Origin: Massospora cicadina | Lineage: Eukaryota; Entomophthoromycota; Entomophthoromycetes; Entomophthorales; Entomophthoraceae | Reading direction: 5' to 3' | Assembly: GCA_022478985.1 (NCBI GenBank) | Contig: JAKSZP010004235.1 | Span: 49,044 to 113,043, forward strand | DNA length: 64,000 bases | In this document: positions 11,716-21,631 of the stretch, piece after piece | Layout of the letters: every line of letters begins with the position of its first letter | Numbering within the stretch: position 1 is the first letter of the stretch | Program-made: the position numbers and the translations under genes | The notes under the pieces: model-generated | The model's input: the letters and a program-made list of their open reading frames with translations, nothing else | The model's database searches: none | What the model was told of the DNA's origin: nothing

Positions 11716-11983
11716 CCAGCGGACCACCAAATTATGCACCTAATCCCTGGGTGTTATAAAGCTGCATGCTTGTCTTTCCCTGCCAGATTATTCATCATGT
11801 TATGAAGCAACTTCTCAATTAAGAGCCCAATGTCCTATAAGCCTGTCAGTGGTAGAACCATGGTTAGCTATGGCAAATGCTGACCAGCAATGGTCAGAGA
11901 TATTAGAGGCCCCCTTCCCAGTCTTACATCTCACCTAAATCTTTTGTATTCCGCCCTTCCCTCTTACTTTCTTTCATTTTTTA

Positions 11984-11989
11984 AATAAA
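11984..11989 (+). terminator. LINE polyadenylation signal
   Basis: AATAAA lies 14 nt before a short A run (12,003-12,009) and ends the LINE. Position and orientation agree with the LINE coding strand. Confidence 0.5.
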
Positions 11990-12009
11990 GTATGCAGTTT
12001 CTAAAAAAA

Positions 12010-12190
12010 GCTTACAAAAGTAAAATGGGACCTAAGTTGGAGCAACCACTTTTTTGATAAATTTAGCCATTCAAATTGGCCCAGTAGTTTCTGAGTTATA
12101 CGTGAACAAACAGAAAAAAAAATATACATAGGTCGAATTGAGACCTCCTTTTCAAAGTTGGTAAAAAATCGGAGGGATTTCATTTTGGTA
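12010..12190 (+). other. conserved-looking tail sequence, possible retroposon 3' end
   Basis: This 180-bp stretch contains GTAGTTTCTGAGTTATACG, an A-rich run, GGTCGAATTGAGACCTCC and TTTCAAAGTTGGTAAAAA in this order. I recall sequences of this layout as 3' tails of widespread animal retroposons, but cannot verify the match here. It follows the LINE A tail directly and carries no coding frame of note. Confidence 0.25.
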
Positions 12191-13380
12191 TTGAAATTTT
12201 AATTGGACGGGGTTAATTTAGCAAAACCCGCCAAGTTATTAACCGGATCAATTCTTCCCATCTAATTCCAAGTTAAAATTTCGGGTCCATGTCCCACCCT
12301 AAACTTTCCGATACGAAAGTCCCCACCCCTGAATTTAGCGCGTTGAAAAACCCGATCTCTTGAGATCAAGTTCTGGACTCAGTTATACATTAGCGGTTCA
12401 AAAGTAGGGCTCGTATCGAATTGGAGATGGGATTCCAATTTAAGGTGATATTCAATTATAAAGTCGGTTAACTTCGCATGCTACCCACCGATTATCCGGC
12501 ATATCCCGAGTACATGTTTAGTTGGAATGATTAAAGATAACTCTTTCTACTGACTATTCTCGTCGCTTTGGTGATTGGAAGTGGAGTTGCGATGCATATC
12601 ATTAGAATGGTTTGGCTTTAAACTTGGTATATAACGCCTGATATCTGAGAGTCGCTGGGTATATTAAATTATAGGTGAGTATTATTTAATGGGTCTGTGG
12701 CCCGCTTATATCGAATAACGTATGCTTTGGATTCAGCGTTTTTGTTTGCTGCAGTTGCTTTTATTCGGTATCTTTAAATACCTTCGTTGAGGATTACTTA
12801 TAGGATGTTCAATTATTTCCAACGTTGCTATTGTCCCAAGTTGATGTTTGTGCCTCGTTTCAATTTTAAGGCGGCATTCTTTTAAGTTCTTTACCTCTTA
12901 TTTCTATAGCTGGTTGTTGATTGTTGGGAACGTTTTTTATATCCCTTTATTAGTTGTTCATCCACCTTTCGCCTGATATTTTAGTGGTTATCATATTCTG
13001 GGGTTACTAGCTATACCTTATATCGGTCGAGATTTAGGTATTTTTATTTGATCAGAACCTTCCCTTGTTTTGTATGGCAGGATGCACTATTTGGTTAGAT
13101 TCCCGTTTAGTGTATGCCGCCGCATTTCCTTATCTTCCTTTGTCGGATTTGTTATTCAACATAATCTTAATTTAAACAAAAATGCCTGTGCAATATATGT
13201 ACTGGAGTGATATGGCGATTGATTTGATAGGTTAATGGCATTATCGTCAAAGCTTGCTGGAGCCGCTTTTTAGTTTTGATCGAATGAAGTATTCTAAACA
13301 TTTAATAAAATGCTTGTAACTGATTAAAATGCTAAATCTACTGGTTTCGACCCTTGTCTTAGAAGCCCTGACGTCTACAA
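12191..13380. other. intergenic region upstream of the transporter gene
   Basis: No long frame, repeat copy or RNA gene was recognised. The base composition is mixed and unlike the decayed elements on either side. It presumably includes the promoter and 5' leader of the transporter gene, but no clear TATA box can be picked out. Confidence 0.4.
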
Positions 13381-14666
13381 ATGAGTGGCCTTGGCGTGGG
13401 AGCTATTATATGGATATCCATAACCCCGATCCTGCAGCTAAGCTTAGTTGGCGGTAAGCCCCCACCATTTTTGCTCTAACTGTCAGGGATTGGCAATGCC
13501 ATGGCACGAGCGGGAATTCTCACCGTTCCGGGGACTAAAACCCTATCTCAGGTATGGTTGGTTAAACGCAAACCTCTAATGCCTTGGCCAAGCTGATAGT
13601 ACTTGTACTCATGCCGTGCCTTCTATTTAGTAAAATGCTGGACTCTGTTACTCCACAGGCGGCCGAACGGATGATGTAAGTTTAGCTTTTGTTGTAAGGG
13701 CTAAGGGTTAGCGTGGTCGTTCCGTTTGTCTTATTCTACCTTGCGCTTGGGCTAGCGGGGGGCTTTTTGTTCCGAAAACTTTTTGCGTCGAGCCTCTCAC
13801 CGACCTTCAACTACAGCATTTTGGTCGCTTCGGGGTGGTCCAATTGGGGTGATATCCCTTTGGCGGTTATCCAAAATATCACATCCCTGACCATGTTTAA
13901 TAAAGAGGACGGGTCGCTGGCGGTGGCGTACATTGCAGTGTTTCTGATGGTTTTCAACGTCACCCTTTTCCCCCTTGGCGGTCATAGGTTGATAGCCAGG
14001 GATTTCAAGGCCTCTAAAGTTCAGGCCGGCAGTGAGGATATTGAGCTCGGACATCTGTCGCAACCCTCTGTAGAGAGCAGACCCCAAACAAGTCAGCTGG
14101 CCAATCGGATGAATTCCTTTCTCAAGTTTATCTATTCTCTGCTTACACCAATTAATATCGGGACGGTTGGCGGGCTGGTGCTTGGCCTGACGCCTGCCAA
14201 GGCTATATTTGTGGGTGGGCCCGGAAACCCAATTCTGGTGGCTAATATCAGCCCGCCCCTCCATTTTATTTACAAGACCACCAACTTCCTGGGGGCGGCC
14301 TGCGTGCCGATCAGCTTGTTGAATCTGGGCGCCTCGCTGGTGGGTGTCGACCTTAAGCGGACGTTCTCCCCCTCAAACTTTGTGTTGGCGCTCTTTAAGC
14401 TGATCCTGACGCCGCTCATCGGGATATCGGCCGTATACTGGTTTACCCACGGCCTGGGGCTCATCAGGCCCGAGGAGAAGATCCTCCAGCTCGTTTTGAT
14501 GTTTGCCACGTGTGTTCCCTCGGCCACCACCTCCTTGGTGATGTACCAGTTTTACAGCCCTTCCGGGGAGGCCAGCAGCATGTCCTCGTTACTGATCCTT
14601 CAGTACCTGGTGGGGGCGTTTACAATGACCATCACTCTGATCGTTTCTCTAGTCTTGGTGCTATAA
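13381..14666 (+). CDS. auxin efflux carrier family transporter (ECM3/PILS-like), 4 exons, 391 aa
   Basis: Members of this family are ten-helix transporters, usually of the endoplasmic reticulum. Predicted exons are 13,381-13,453, 13,487-13,551, 13,593-13,675 and 13,712-14,666. The introns start GTAAGC, GTATGG and GTAAGT and end in AG, with CTAAC, CTAAT and CTAAG just upstream of the acceptors. The spliced frame is open throughout. The N-terminus has TPILQLSLVGG, then ARAGIL and LMPCLLFSKMLDSVTP, all typical of the family. SNWGDIPL (residues 117-124) and PISLLNLGASL (263-273) are further family landmarks. A hydrophilic loop (about residues 165-207) separates two blocks of five predicted helices, as expected. 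The Met at 13,381 was chosen because the first helix follows at once. The sequence is intact and richer in GC than its neighbours; the substrate is unknown. Confidence 0.88.
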
Positions 14667-14694
14667 TCATCTGTACCGCCCCTAGAGGCTATAA

Positions 14695-14700
14695 AATAAA
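14695..14700 (+). terminator. polyadenylation signal of the transporter gene
   Basis: AATAAA lies 29 nt after the stop codon, in an AT-rich 3' flank, and is a plausible processing signal for the transporter transcript. Confidence 0.5.
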
Positions 14701-15498
14701 TAATTTTACAAATCGGTTTTCTTATCGATGTTTACATGTTTAGGTCTTTTTAGCTTAAGGCATGTATAAAGGTATTTGGCTTGTTAATATTATGGGTGGT
14801 CAATTCGTGAGTTAGAATTGAATTATAGTTAGGTTTATATAGCGGGCTGGGTGGCCTAAGCCTTACTAAATAGTGTTACTCTAATGCCTTGATTAGGCTT
14901 GCCTACCCTGCCGTCAAGGTTTCTGACATAATTCTGGGGATAAATTGGAAAAATGGCAAGAATTATGGTATTAAATCTGTTACCCCAGCCAACTTACTTG
15001 GTCTCGAATATATTACTGATTAAAATGGGTTAAGCCAAGGTATGTAAAGGGAGCCGAATTTAAAATCGAGTGAAATAATTATAACCTGCAAGGGGTTCTT
15101 TATCCATACTAATGTAAAAGCTTGGTTCCGTCCCCTGGTCGGCTTACCTCGGTTAAATAAAAATGTAAAAGCTTGGTGTCGGTCTGTCCCTCCACCTTTT
15201 CCTTTATAACCTTTGATATACCAAACCAAATTGGATGAAAATTATAACAATGGATAGTTTTTAAGGAAGGTTTTGACATGGTTTTTAGGTTAAAACAAAT
15301 ATCCTATCAAAAGATAACTAAATAAAAGATCTCTTTATATATAGAGCCTCCTAAAAATCTAGAAAAATTCTAGTTTATCTAGATAAGCACAAACGGTCGC
15401 TGAAAATTAAATAAATTTTATAATCCAGATATAAAAATCTTGCCACAAGCAGTTGTACCGCAGCCTCGTAAGCTAGTGAATTCCTAATCCAATCTGGC
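14701..15498. other. intergenic region downstream of the transporter gene
   Basis: No gene is recognised. A short direct repeat, AATGTAAAAGCTTGGT, occurs near 15,111 and 15,161, about 50 bp apart. The rest is AT-rich single-copy-looking sequence. Confidence 0.4.
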
Positions 15499-15513
15499 CG
15501 TATGCAAGTCTTT

Positions 15514-15673
15514 TTTTTTAGTACTAGATGGTCAAATATAAAAATTATTCGAGGTGGGTCGACCTTGGGACAAATATACCACACCTAGAATGTTTTCTAG
15601 CCAATACAGGTTTCGAACTCAAAACCTGCACTAGGGGTGGAAGCAGTTTTACCCGCTCGACTAACCACCCTTT
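15514..15673 (-). mobile_element. full-length tRNA-derived SINE
   Basis: On the minus strand the element starts with a tRNA-like head: an A-box-like TGGTTAGTCGAGCGGGTAA and a B-box GAGTTCGAAACC about 35 nt further on, both RNA polymerase III promoter elements. A body of roughly 85 bp follows, ending in GACCATCTAGTACT and an A run. The flanks carry a perfect 15-bp duplication, CGTATGCAAGTCTTT (15,499-15,513 and 15,674-15,688). It is therefore a retroposed copy and not a tRNA gene; the head does not close into a tRNA with a 3' acceptor stem. Confidence 0.85.
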
Positions 15674-15755
15674 CGTATGCAAGTCTTTACTATAAGATTT
15701 CACATAATTTTTCCGTTTTTCAAATAATTTTTTCTTGATTTGAGATTTATATTTT

Positions 15756-15773
15756 TTTAGTACTAGATGGTCC
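15756..15773 (-). mobile_element. 18-bp SINE 3'-end stub with target duplication
   Basis: The minus strand reads GGACCATCTAGTACTAAA, the 3' end of the SINE at 15,514. It is flanked by a perfect 17-bp duplication, TTTGAGATTTATATTTT (15,739-15,755 and 15,774-15,790). This is what an extremely 5'-truncated retroposition event would leave. Confidence 0.8.
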
Positions 15774-15790
15774 TTTGAGATTTATATTTT

Positions 15791-16740
15791 CCTATTCTGA
15801 ATTTGGTATTTCTGGGGTGAAAAAATTAATTTATAAAAAATTTGAAGCAGAAAAAATTATGTTAAATCCTATTTTTACAATCATATCTAAATACCTTCAT
15901 ATTTGTCTAATATAGTTTAGTACTCTTCAAGAAATGACTTTTAGTGTTTCTATAAAAAGCGATTGGTTGAATAAAGAGGAAACTATATTTGAATTTGAGT
16001 ATAAAATCTATATCTGGTCTTAAATTGTAAAATTTGTCTATATTATATATAATCAAAGTCTTCTTATAAACCATGATTAATTTCTAAGGTTATCTGTAAA
16101 ATCTGATAGCTAAGTTTTGTTTATGCTTTAGATTAGTTATTAACTGAAAGAACAAGTATATTTTTTTAGTACTAGATGGTAAAGAACAAGTATATTCAGA
16201 CATAAAAAACTTTGGACGGTTTTTAAAAAGTACATTAGATATACTGCATATTTGGCCAGTATTCAAAACATGATTTTGCTAACTAACCTTGGTGAAGTTA
16301 GCCAGCAAGCTATATTAACTTAGATTAGTGAACTTCAATTAGAAAGCAATGATGGCGAATTATGGGTGTTTAGCTAAATTTCTTTTAATTATGGCCATCT
16401 TATTTAAAAGTTTCAAATTTTAAATTGTGTATAAAATCTCAAAAAAGCTAAGCATATGATAGCTATACAAGGTTATGATGAGGTAAAACTGTCACTTAGT
16501 CTATATACTACTGAGAATAGTTTAAGTTAAATCTATTATTCTCTATATAAGCATCATTAGCATCTTTGATATCCTGTAAAAATTTGTGACGATCACTCAA
16601 GAATTAGTATATGTCTTATTTTGATAGAGTATAGATAGAATAATCATTCAAAAGGAGGTTTAATTAAATTTTATATTGCATCCTCCAAACTCAATGTTTG
16701 ATAGATTTGATAAATAGCCAGAAAGTGATACTTATCTTTA
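15791..16740. other. AT-rich intergenic region
   Basis: Apart from the stub at 16,163, I see no gene, RNA gene or repeat copy. The sequence is strongly AT-rich and looks single copy within the window. Confidence 0.4.
16163..16180 (-). mobile_element. 18-bp SINE 3'-end stub with target duplication
   Basis: The minus strand reads ACCATCTAGTACTAAAAA. The flanks are a perfect 16-bp duplication, AAAGAACAAGTATATT (16,147-16,162 and 16,181-16,196). Same family and orientation as the stub 400 bp to the left. Confidence 0.8.
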
Positions 16741-16745
16741 GATAT

Positions 16746-17805
16746 TGTTGTGAAATCGACCTTGGGCTCCGCTAGTGTGCCAGGCCAACCAGTATGAAGA
16801 CTGGTGGCCCTTTGCTATTTCACCTTCATTGGTGTACCAGCCCCTATAAATCCTGCATCCAACCTACCAACTAACCACCAATGGCTTCACCTTTAGCCCC
16901 AGGCGTCCTTGGTGTGTGCCCCAGCAAGTCCTGCCCTCTTCCTGGGCAGCTCAGGCACTTCCACGCTGCCCCACCCTTGTGAACCTTCACCAACCCATCT
17001 GGGCATGCCCTGGTGAGTCCATCCCCCTTTTTGGGCAGCTATGGCACCTCCCACGCTGCACCCCGCTAGGGTTGGTGGGTATGCAGCTCACCACTGGTAG
17101 CCAGCTGGCAAGGCTCCCACTATTCCTCATAAGGAGGAGGTATGGGAGCTGGCAGCACTGGCCACTCCAGGTGTGATCACCCGCGCCTTTGGGGATCTCC
17201 TATACCACCTTTCCCACTTAGTTGCACTAAGCTACTTCAAACAAACAGGAAAGATGGCAAATGAGAGATGTTTATTAGAAAGGATTGAATGACTATTTAT
17301 GCTACTTTCAGGGCTACTGCGCCCAAGTGCTCTTTGGCCAATCATCTGCTGGAAATCCCATTGGCCTCTTGATCCCAAACTCTCTATCAGATCATAAACT
17401 TTCTTCATTCATACTCATAGTGATTCTCTCCAGATCTGCTCACTGATCACCGAATTAATATTAGGTCAATCCATTCTCAGCATAAGTCACTGGTCATTCA
17501 TATATAAACTCATAAATAAATAATAATTCGAGCATCCTCGGCATGAGTTGCTGGTGCTCCAAATTAGATGATGGAACCATTTTAGATGAGTTGTAATGGA
17601 TTCATCAGCTTTCCTCTGGAAACTCCCACAACAACCTTTGGATGGCATTTTGGCAGTGAACGCAGCTTCTGTCGAATCTAAACTCAAATAAACACATAAT
17701 ATTAAATAGTATCAAACTAGGTGATTAGCTGGCAATTACACCCAACTAACTGAAACCCCTAATTTGGATACTATTGGAAGGATTCATCTGGTTGAAATTC
17801 TGACA
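16746..17805 (-). repeat. left LTR of element C (3' LTR)
   Basis: It matches 17,985-19,044 over the full 1,060 bp with scattered base changes. It contains a Pro/Gly-codon-rich GC block (about 16,880-17,180) followed by an AT-richer half. Frames found inside are not kept in the partner copy. Confidence 0.88.
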
Positions 17806-17984
17806 TTGCCCTCCCCTTAACCAGATGATATCCTTCTTTGTGACCCACCCCAATGGTGGGTCAAGACCTCCCAGCGCCCTCATGAAGGAGCGCTGGTCTT
17901 AACCAGTGGCTTTCACTACTCTGTAACCAAAACCTCCAACTACTCAAGCAGCCCACCAGCAAAGCCCCCTGTAGTGAGCACCAA
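17806..17984 (-). other. interior of element C: primer-binding site and purine tract only
   Basis: The complement of 17,966-17,983 reads TGGTGCTCACTACAGGGG, the same primer-binding word as in elements A, D and L. The other end, 17,806-17,818, complements to a purine tract. The roughly 130 bp between show no frame; a short inverted repeat around CCAGCGC...GCGCTGG occurs near 17,870-17,900. Confidence 0.75.
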
Positions 17985-19044
17985 TGTCGCGAAATCGACC
18001 TTGGGCTCTGTTAGTGTGCCAGGCCAACCAGTATGAAGACTGGTGGCCCTTTGCTATTTTACCTTCATTGGTGTATCAACCCCTATAAGTCCTGCATCCA
18101 AATTACCAACTAACCACCAGTGGCTTCGCCTTTAGCCCCAGGCATCCTCGGTGTGTGCCCCAGAAAGTCCTGCCCCCTTCCTGGGCAGCTCAGGAACTTC
18201 CATGCTGCCCTACCCTTGCGACCCTTCACCAACCCATCCAGGCATGCCCCAGTGATTCCATCCCCCTTCTTGGGCAGCTATAGCACCTCCCGCGCTGCAC
18301 CCTGCTAGGGTTGGTGGCTATGCAGCTCACCACTGGTAGCCAGCTGGCAAGGCTCCCACTATTCCTCATAAGGAGGAGGTATGGGAGCTGGCAGCACCGG
18401 CCACTCCAGGTGTGATCACCCGCGCCTTTGGGGATCTCCTATACCACCTTTTCCACTCTAGTTGCACCAAGATACTTCAAATAAACAGGAAAGATGGCAA
18501 ATGAGAGATGTTTATTAGGAGGGATTGAACGACTAATTATGCTACTTTCAGGGCTACTGCGCCCAAGTGCTCTTTGGCCAATCATCTGCTGGAAATCCCA
18601 TTGGCCTCTTGATCCCAAACTCTCTATCAGATCATAAACTTTCTTCATTCATACTCATAGTGATTCTCTCCAGATCTGCTCACTGATCACCGAATTAGTA
18701 TTAGGTCAATCCATTCTCAGCATAAGTCACTAGTCAATCATATATAAACTTATAAATAAAGAAGAATTAAAGCATCTTTGGCATGAGTTGCTGGTGCTCC
18801 AAATTAGATGATGGAACCATTTTAGATGAGTTGTAATGGATTCATCAGCTTTCCTCTGGAAACTCCCACAACAACCTTTGGATGGCATTTTGGCAGCAAA
18901 CGCAGCTTCCGTCAAACCTAAACTTGAACAAACATATAACATTAAATAGTATCAAACTAGGCGATTGGCCAGCAATTACACCCATCTAACTGAAACCCTA
19001 ATTTGGATACTACCAGAAGGATTCATCTGGTTGAAATCCCAACA
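17985..19044 (-). repeat. right LTR of element C (5' LTR)
   Basis: This is the partner of the repeat at 16,746, equal in length. It starts TGTCGCG and ends CCAACA. Confidence 0.88.
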
Positions 19045-19049
19045 AATAT

Positions 19050-20144
19050 CAAATGGAATAGGTATCTAATTAAGGTTTTTATAAATAAGCAATCCTTAAA
19101 ATTAGTGAATCTTAACAATTGCAGGTTAAACCTATAGCTATATAGCTCCAGAAGGGTGATCAGAAGCAAGGAAGTTAATAGTGATGGGTTGTTCCAGCGT
19201 TAAAGAATCACTGTGCAAAATCTGTCAAAATGGCACTTGGGTATCATTTTTCTGCATCCCAGGTAGTGTGCGACCAAAATTTAAAGTCTCCATATGAGGA
19301 CATATACCCCTTAAAGACAAGATGATCTAATTATCAATAACATGTTTTGTCTTATAAAAATAAGGAGGGGAAACACACCATAGTCTCTGAGTAGTCACAG
19401 CAGCTTGATAGGCTTGCAGTAATTGATTGGGGTCCCTTTATCAACTTAGATTTAGGCTACTAGATACAAAAACTAAAGCTTTTCCTAAATGACAGTCTCT
19501 TCATTTATATCTTAAATTTCCTGATTACCAACAGCTAAAAACAATCACTAACTTAGTTGCATTTAAGAATATTTAAGATAGTTTCATAATTAATATAAAT
19601 GAAGAGAGACTTTAGCCTTACCCTTGTTTAATTACACCATAATAGCAATTGATCCATTGGATATTCCGGCAAATAGCAAAGGATATCTGGTAGAACCAAT
19701 ATAGCAATGCATTTATGGCGGAGCTGAGACAAAACAGTAATAATCTGCTTGATTTGATTGTCTACAGCCGCTGGGCCAAGGGAATCAATTTTAAATTGGT
19801 GATATGGGGTTTAGCGCTAGGGGTGATGAGGAATCAAGTATATTTTTATACTAGCTTCAAATAGCAATAGTACCTTAAAATTACCATTCATCATCTTTGC
19901 TGATATGGCCCAATAAGTTGATTGTAGACCAATATGACAGATTGGCACTGGCGTAATGGACAGATCAAATGAAGCTTCAATATAACTATTGGTTAAATAT
20001 ATTTATTAGATAAACAAATAATTTGTTTATATGGTTGGTCAGAACAAATCTCAACATCTCTCTTGCTTGAAACTACATCATAAAACAAAAGAGATTAAAG
20101 CTATCCAAGTCATTTAGAGGCAGTGACTATTAGGCTAGAATGCT
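19050..20144. other. unassigned AT-rich region
   Basis: I see no gene or recognisable element. Stops are dense in all frames. It may be old, unrecognisable repeat. Confidence 0.35.
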
Positions 20145-20400
20145 GCTAGTGTTTCTTCAGGAACTCAGCATATACCTAGTTGAAGAGGTTAAACTTAGTG
20201 GGATCTTTCAAAGTGTAGGCCTCAATGGATATCTTCTTGACGATCCCAAAGCCCCTTTCCAAATTTGCTCCAACTTTCTAGTCCGTCCTAACTCATGGGT
20301 ATTGTAGTATAAAACTAATTTACTTTCATCAAAGTTATTATTTCTAAAGTGGCCACTCACTCAGTGGGTGCTAATGATATGGGTTGAGCTCTAGTAATTA
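20145..20400 (-). pseudogene. orphan Ty3 integrase C-terminal fragment
   Basis: The minus strand gives GFGIVKKISIEAYTLKDPTK, preceded by FDESKLVLYYNTHELGRTRK. This is the small C-terminal domain of a Ty3 integrase (the G-P-F-x-I-V strand pattern, with GPF changed to GFG). No LTR or core domain is found next to it, so it is a relic of an element otherwise lost or unrecognisable. Confidence 0.55.
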
Positions 20401-21001
20401 ATCATTAATATGTTCACAGGGGTGCACCATCAAGAAAATCGGAGTGTCTGGTTCTACTGTACCTGGGACTTTTCTTATGGCTCCAAACGTTTTCACCACG
20501 TTGAATCCTTAAACTAACATAATGGGAGATAATCCAAAGCAGACTAGAACTCTCTAAACCTCTGCTGGCAACCAGAAGGCTTAAGTAGTAACCTTTTATA
20601 AGATATTTATATCTGGCGTTAATACAACCAAAAAATGACATTAATAAGGGCAAATTCTGTAAATGAAGGTACTTTATTGATATGTCAATTGAAAGTATAT
20701 ATAGTATCTTGATTTTGGGGTGTTTGAAGTAGGTATAAAATTTATATCAAATCAATTTTTTTAAAGAGGTGATTGTGAGTTTGCTGTTAAATTTCATGCC
20801 AGATGAGTCCAGTTCCTTGATCCTCTAGGATCGTCTGGACTTCTTAAAAAATATGGGGCTCTGGATTGCTTGTTATTGCATGACTGCCGCTCAGAATGGT
20901 CCTGTTGTTCTTGTGGCTCTTGTGGCTGCATGGGAACATTGGTAGTTTCAATTAATCGAGTTTAATTTTATTTTGCTTCCATTTTGGTAATATTCACATT
21001 G
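20401..21001. other. unassigned region left of element D
   Basis: Nothing is recognised with confidence. The last 70 bp are the original insertion target of element D and continue at 32,759. Confidence 0.35.
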
Positions 21002-21006
21002 CTAAG

Positions 21007-21567
21007 TGTCACAATTTAAATATGACTGGACGATAATTGTGGGACAGCTAGGGCGGATTGGGAAGTATCCGCTGCAAATGATATCAGTTATAATTATTCA
21101 AGTACCTCAAGATGAGGCAATATTGGGATTTAGCTGGTTTATTAAATGGACTGCCTCTAAATAAGGTAATAAGGCGATGTTGACATTTGACAAATACAAA
21201 TTAAACTACCTAAAATTAGGGTGATAGAGAACTAAAGAATAATAAGCCAAAATGAGGAGAATCGGTGGAACAGAATAGTACAAGCTATAAAGCGGTATCA
21301 TCTGAAGCCGCTGTATATAAGCGAGATGGGCGATTAAGAGGAGGAGAGTTGTGAATAGTTTAGAAGAGAGAAACAGCGAGGATCTTCTGTGTTTATTATA
21401 TCAAATAAAGAGTATAGTGGGAGCAATTGCTCCATATTATTAAATTAGTTTATTTTGTTGTTTCAAAGGGCAATAATCATCATATTGTTGGTCCTATTGC
21501 TCAGTGGGCTGAACCCTGTGCAAAATCCCTTATGACGTATCTTAATGATTCTGCCAATTTTATAACA
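21007..21567 (+). repeat. 5' LTR of element D
   Basis: It starts TGTCACAA and ends TATAACA. It matches 32,193-32,753 in full. A GCTGTATATAAGCGAGATGG segment near 21,310 offers a TATA box, and TCAAATAAAGAG near 21,402 offers a polyadenylation signal, a normal LTR layout. Confidence 0.9.
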
Positions 21568-21568
21568 G

Positions 21569-21586
21569 TGGTGCTCACTACAGGGG
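21569..21586 (+). promoter_or_regulatory. primer-binding site of element D
   Basis: TGGTGCTCACTACAGGGG lies 1 nt after the LTR and is identical to the site in element A. Confidence 0.75.
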
Positions 21587-21631
21587 GCCCATTAATCAGT
21601 TATAAAAATAATAAAAACTCAGTCACCTGCT

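Larger units (their letters stand above)
400..12009 (+). mobile_element. decayed LINE (non-LTR retrotransposon), split by two LTR insertions
   Basis: Three recognisable blocks lie in the expected order on the plus strand: an APE-type endonuclease (about 480-1,010), a reverse transcriptase (about 1,640-2,400) and a C-terminal Cys/His segment (about 9,740-9,790). The element ends in an AATAAA signal and a short A run at 12,003-12,009. Element A (with its duplication, 3,059-9,303) and a solo LTR (10,038-11,720) were inserted later; removing them joins the LINE parts. About 4.6 kb of LINE remains. Many stops and frameshifts show it is dead. The 5' end is not defined: 400 is where recognisable protein similarity begins, not a mapped terminus. 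Endonuclease and zinc-segment layout fits fungal Tad/L1-like LINEs; the clade is not proven. Confidence 0.75.
16746..19044 (-). mobile_element. coding-free LTR retrotransposon C (2.3 kb)
   Basis: Two 1,060-bp direct repeats enclose only 179 bp. The interior has, on the minus strand, a primer-binding site next to the right LTR and a purine tract (AAGGGGAGGGCAA) next to the left LTR. The repeats start TGT and end ACA, and a 5-bp flank (GATAT at 16,741, AATAT at 19,045) differs by one base. No frame in the interior or LTRs resembles gag or pol. It is a non-autonomous element of the LARD/TRIM kind, possibly mobilised by relatives of A, D or L, with which it shares the primer-binding site. Confidence 0.85.

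Noticed and set aside
12191..13380. A further short-intron gene upstream of the transporter
   Set aside because: I looked for exons joined by similarly short introns but could not assemble a frame or recognise a protein.
13797..14264. Minus-strand frame of 155 codons
   Set aside because: It is the antisense shadow of exon 4 of the transporter gene.
15602..15673. A functional tRNA gene on the minus strand
   Set aside because: A and B boxes are present, but the sequence lacks a closed acceptor stem, continues into a body with an A tail and is flanked by a 15-bp duplication, all of which indicate a SINE.
16916..17176. Plus-strand frame of 86 codons rich in Pro and Leu
   Set aside because: It lies in an LTR of element C and is not kept in the partner LTR.
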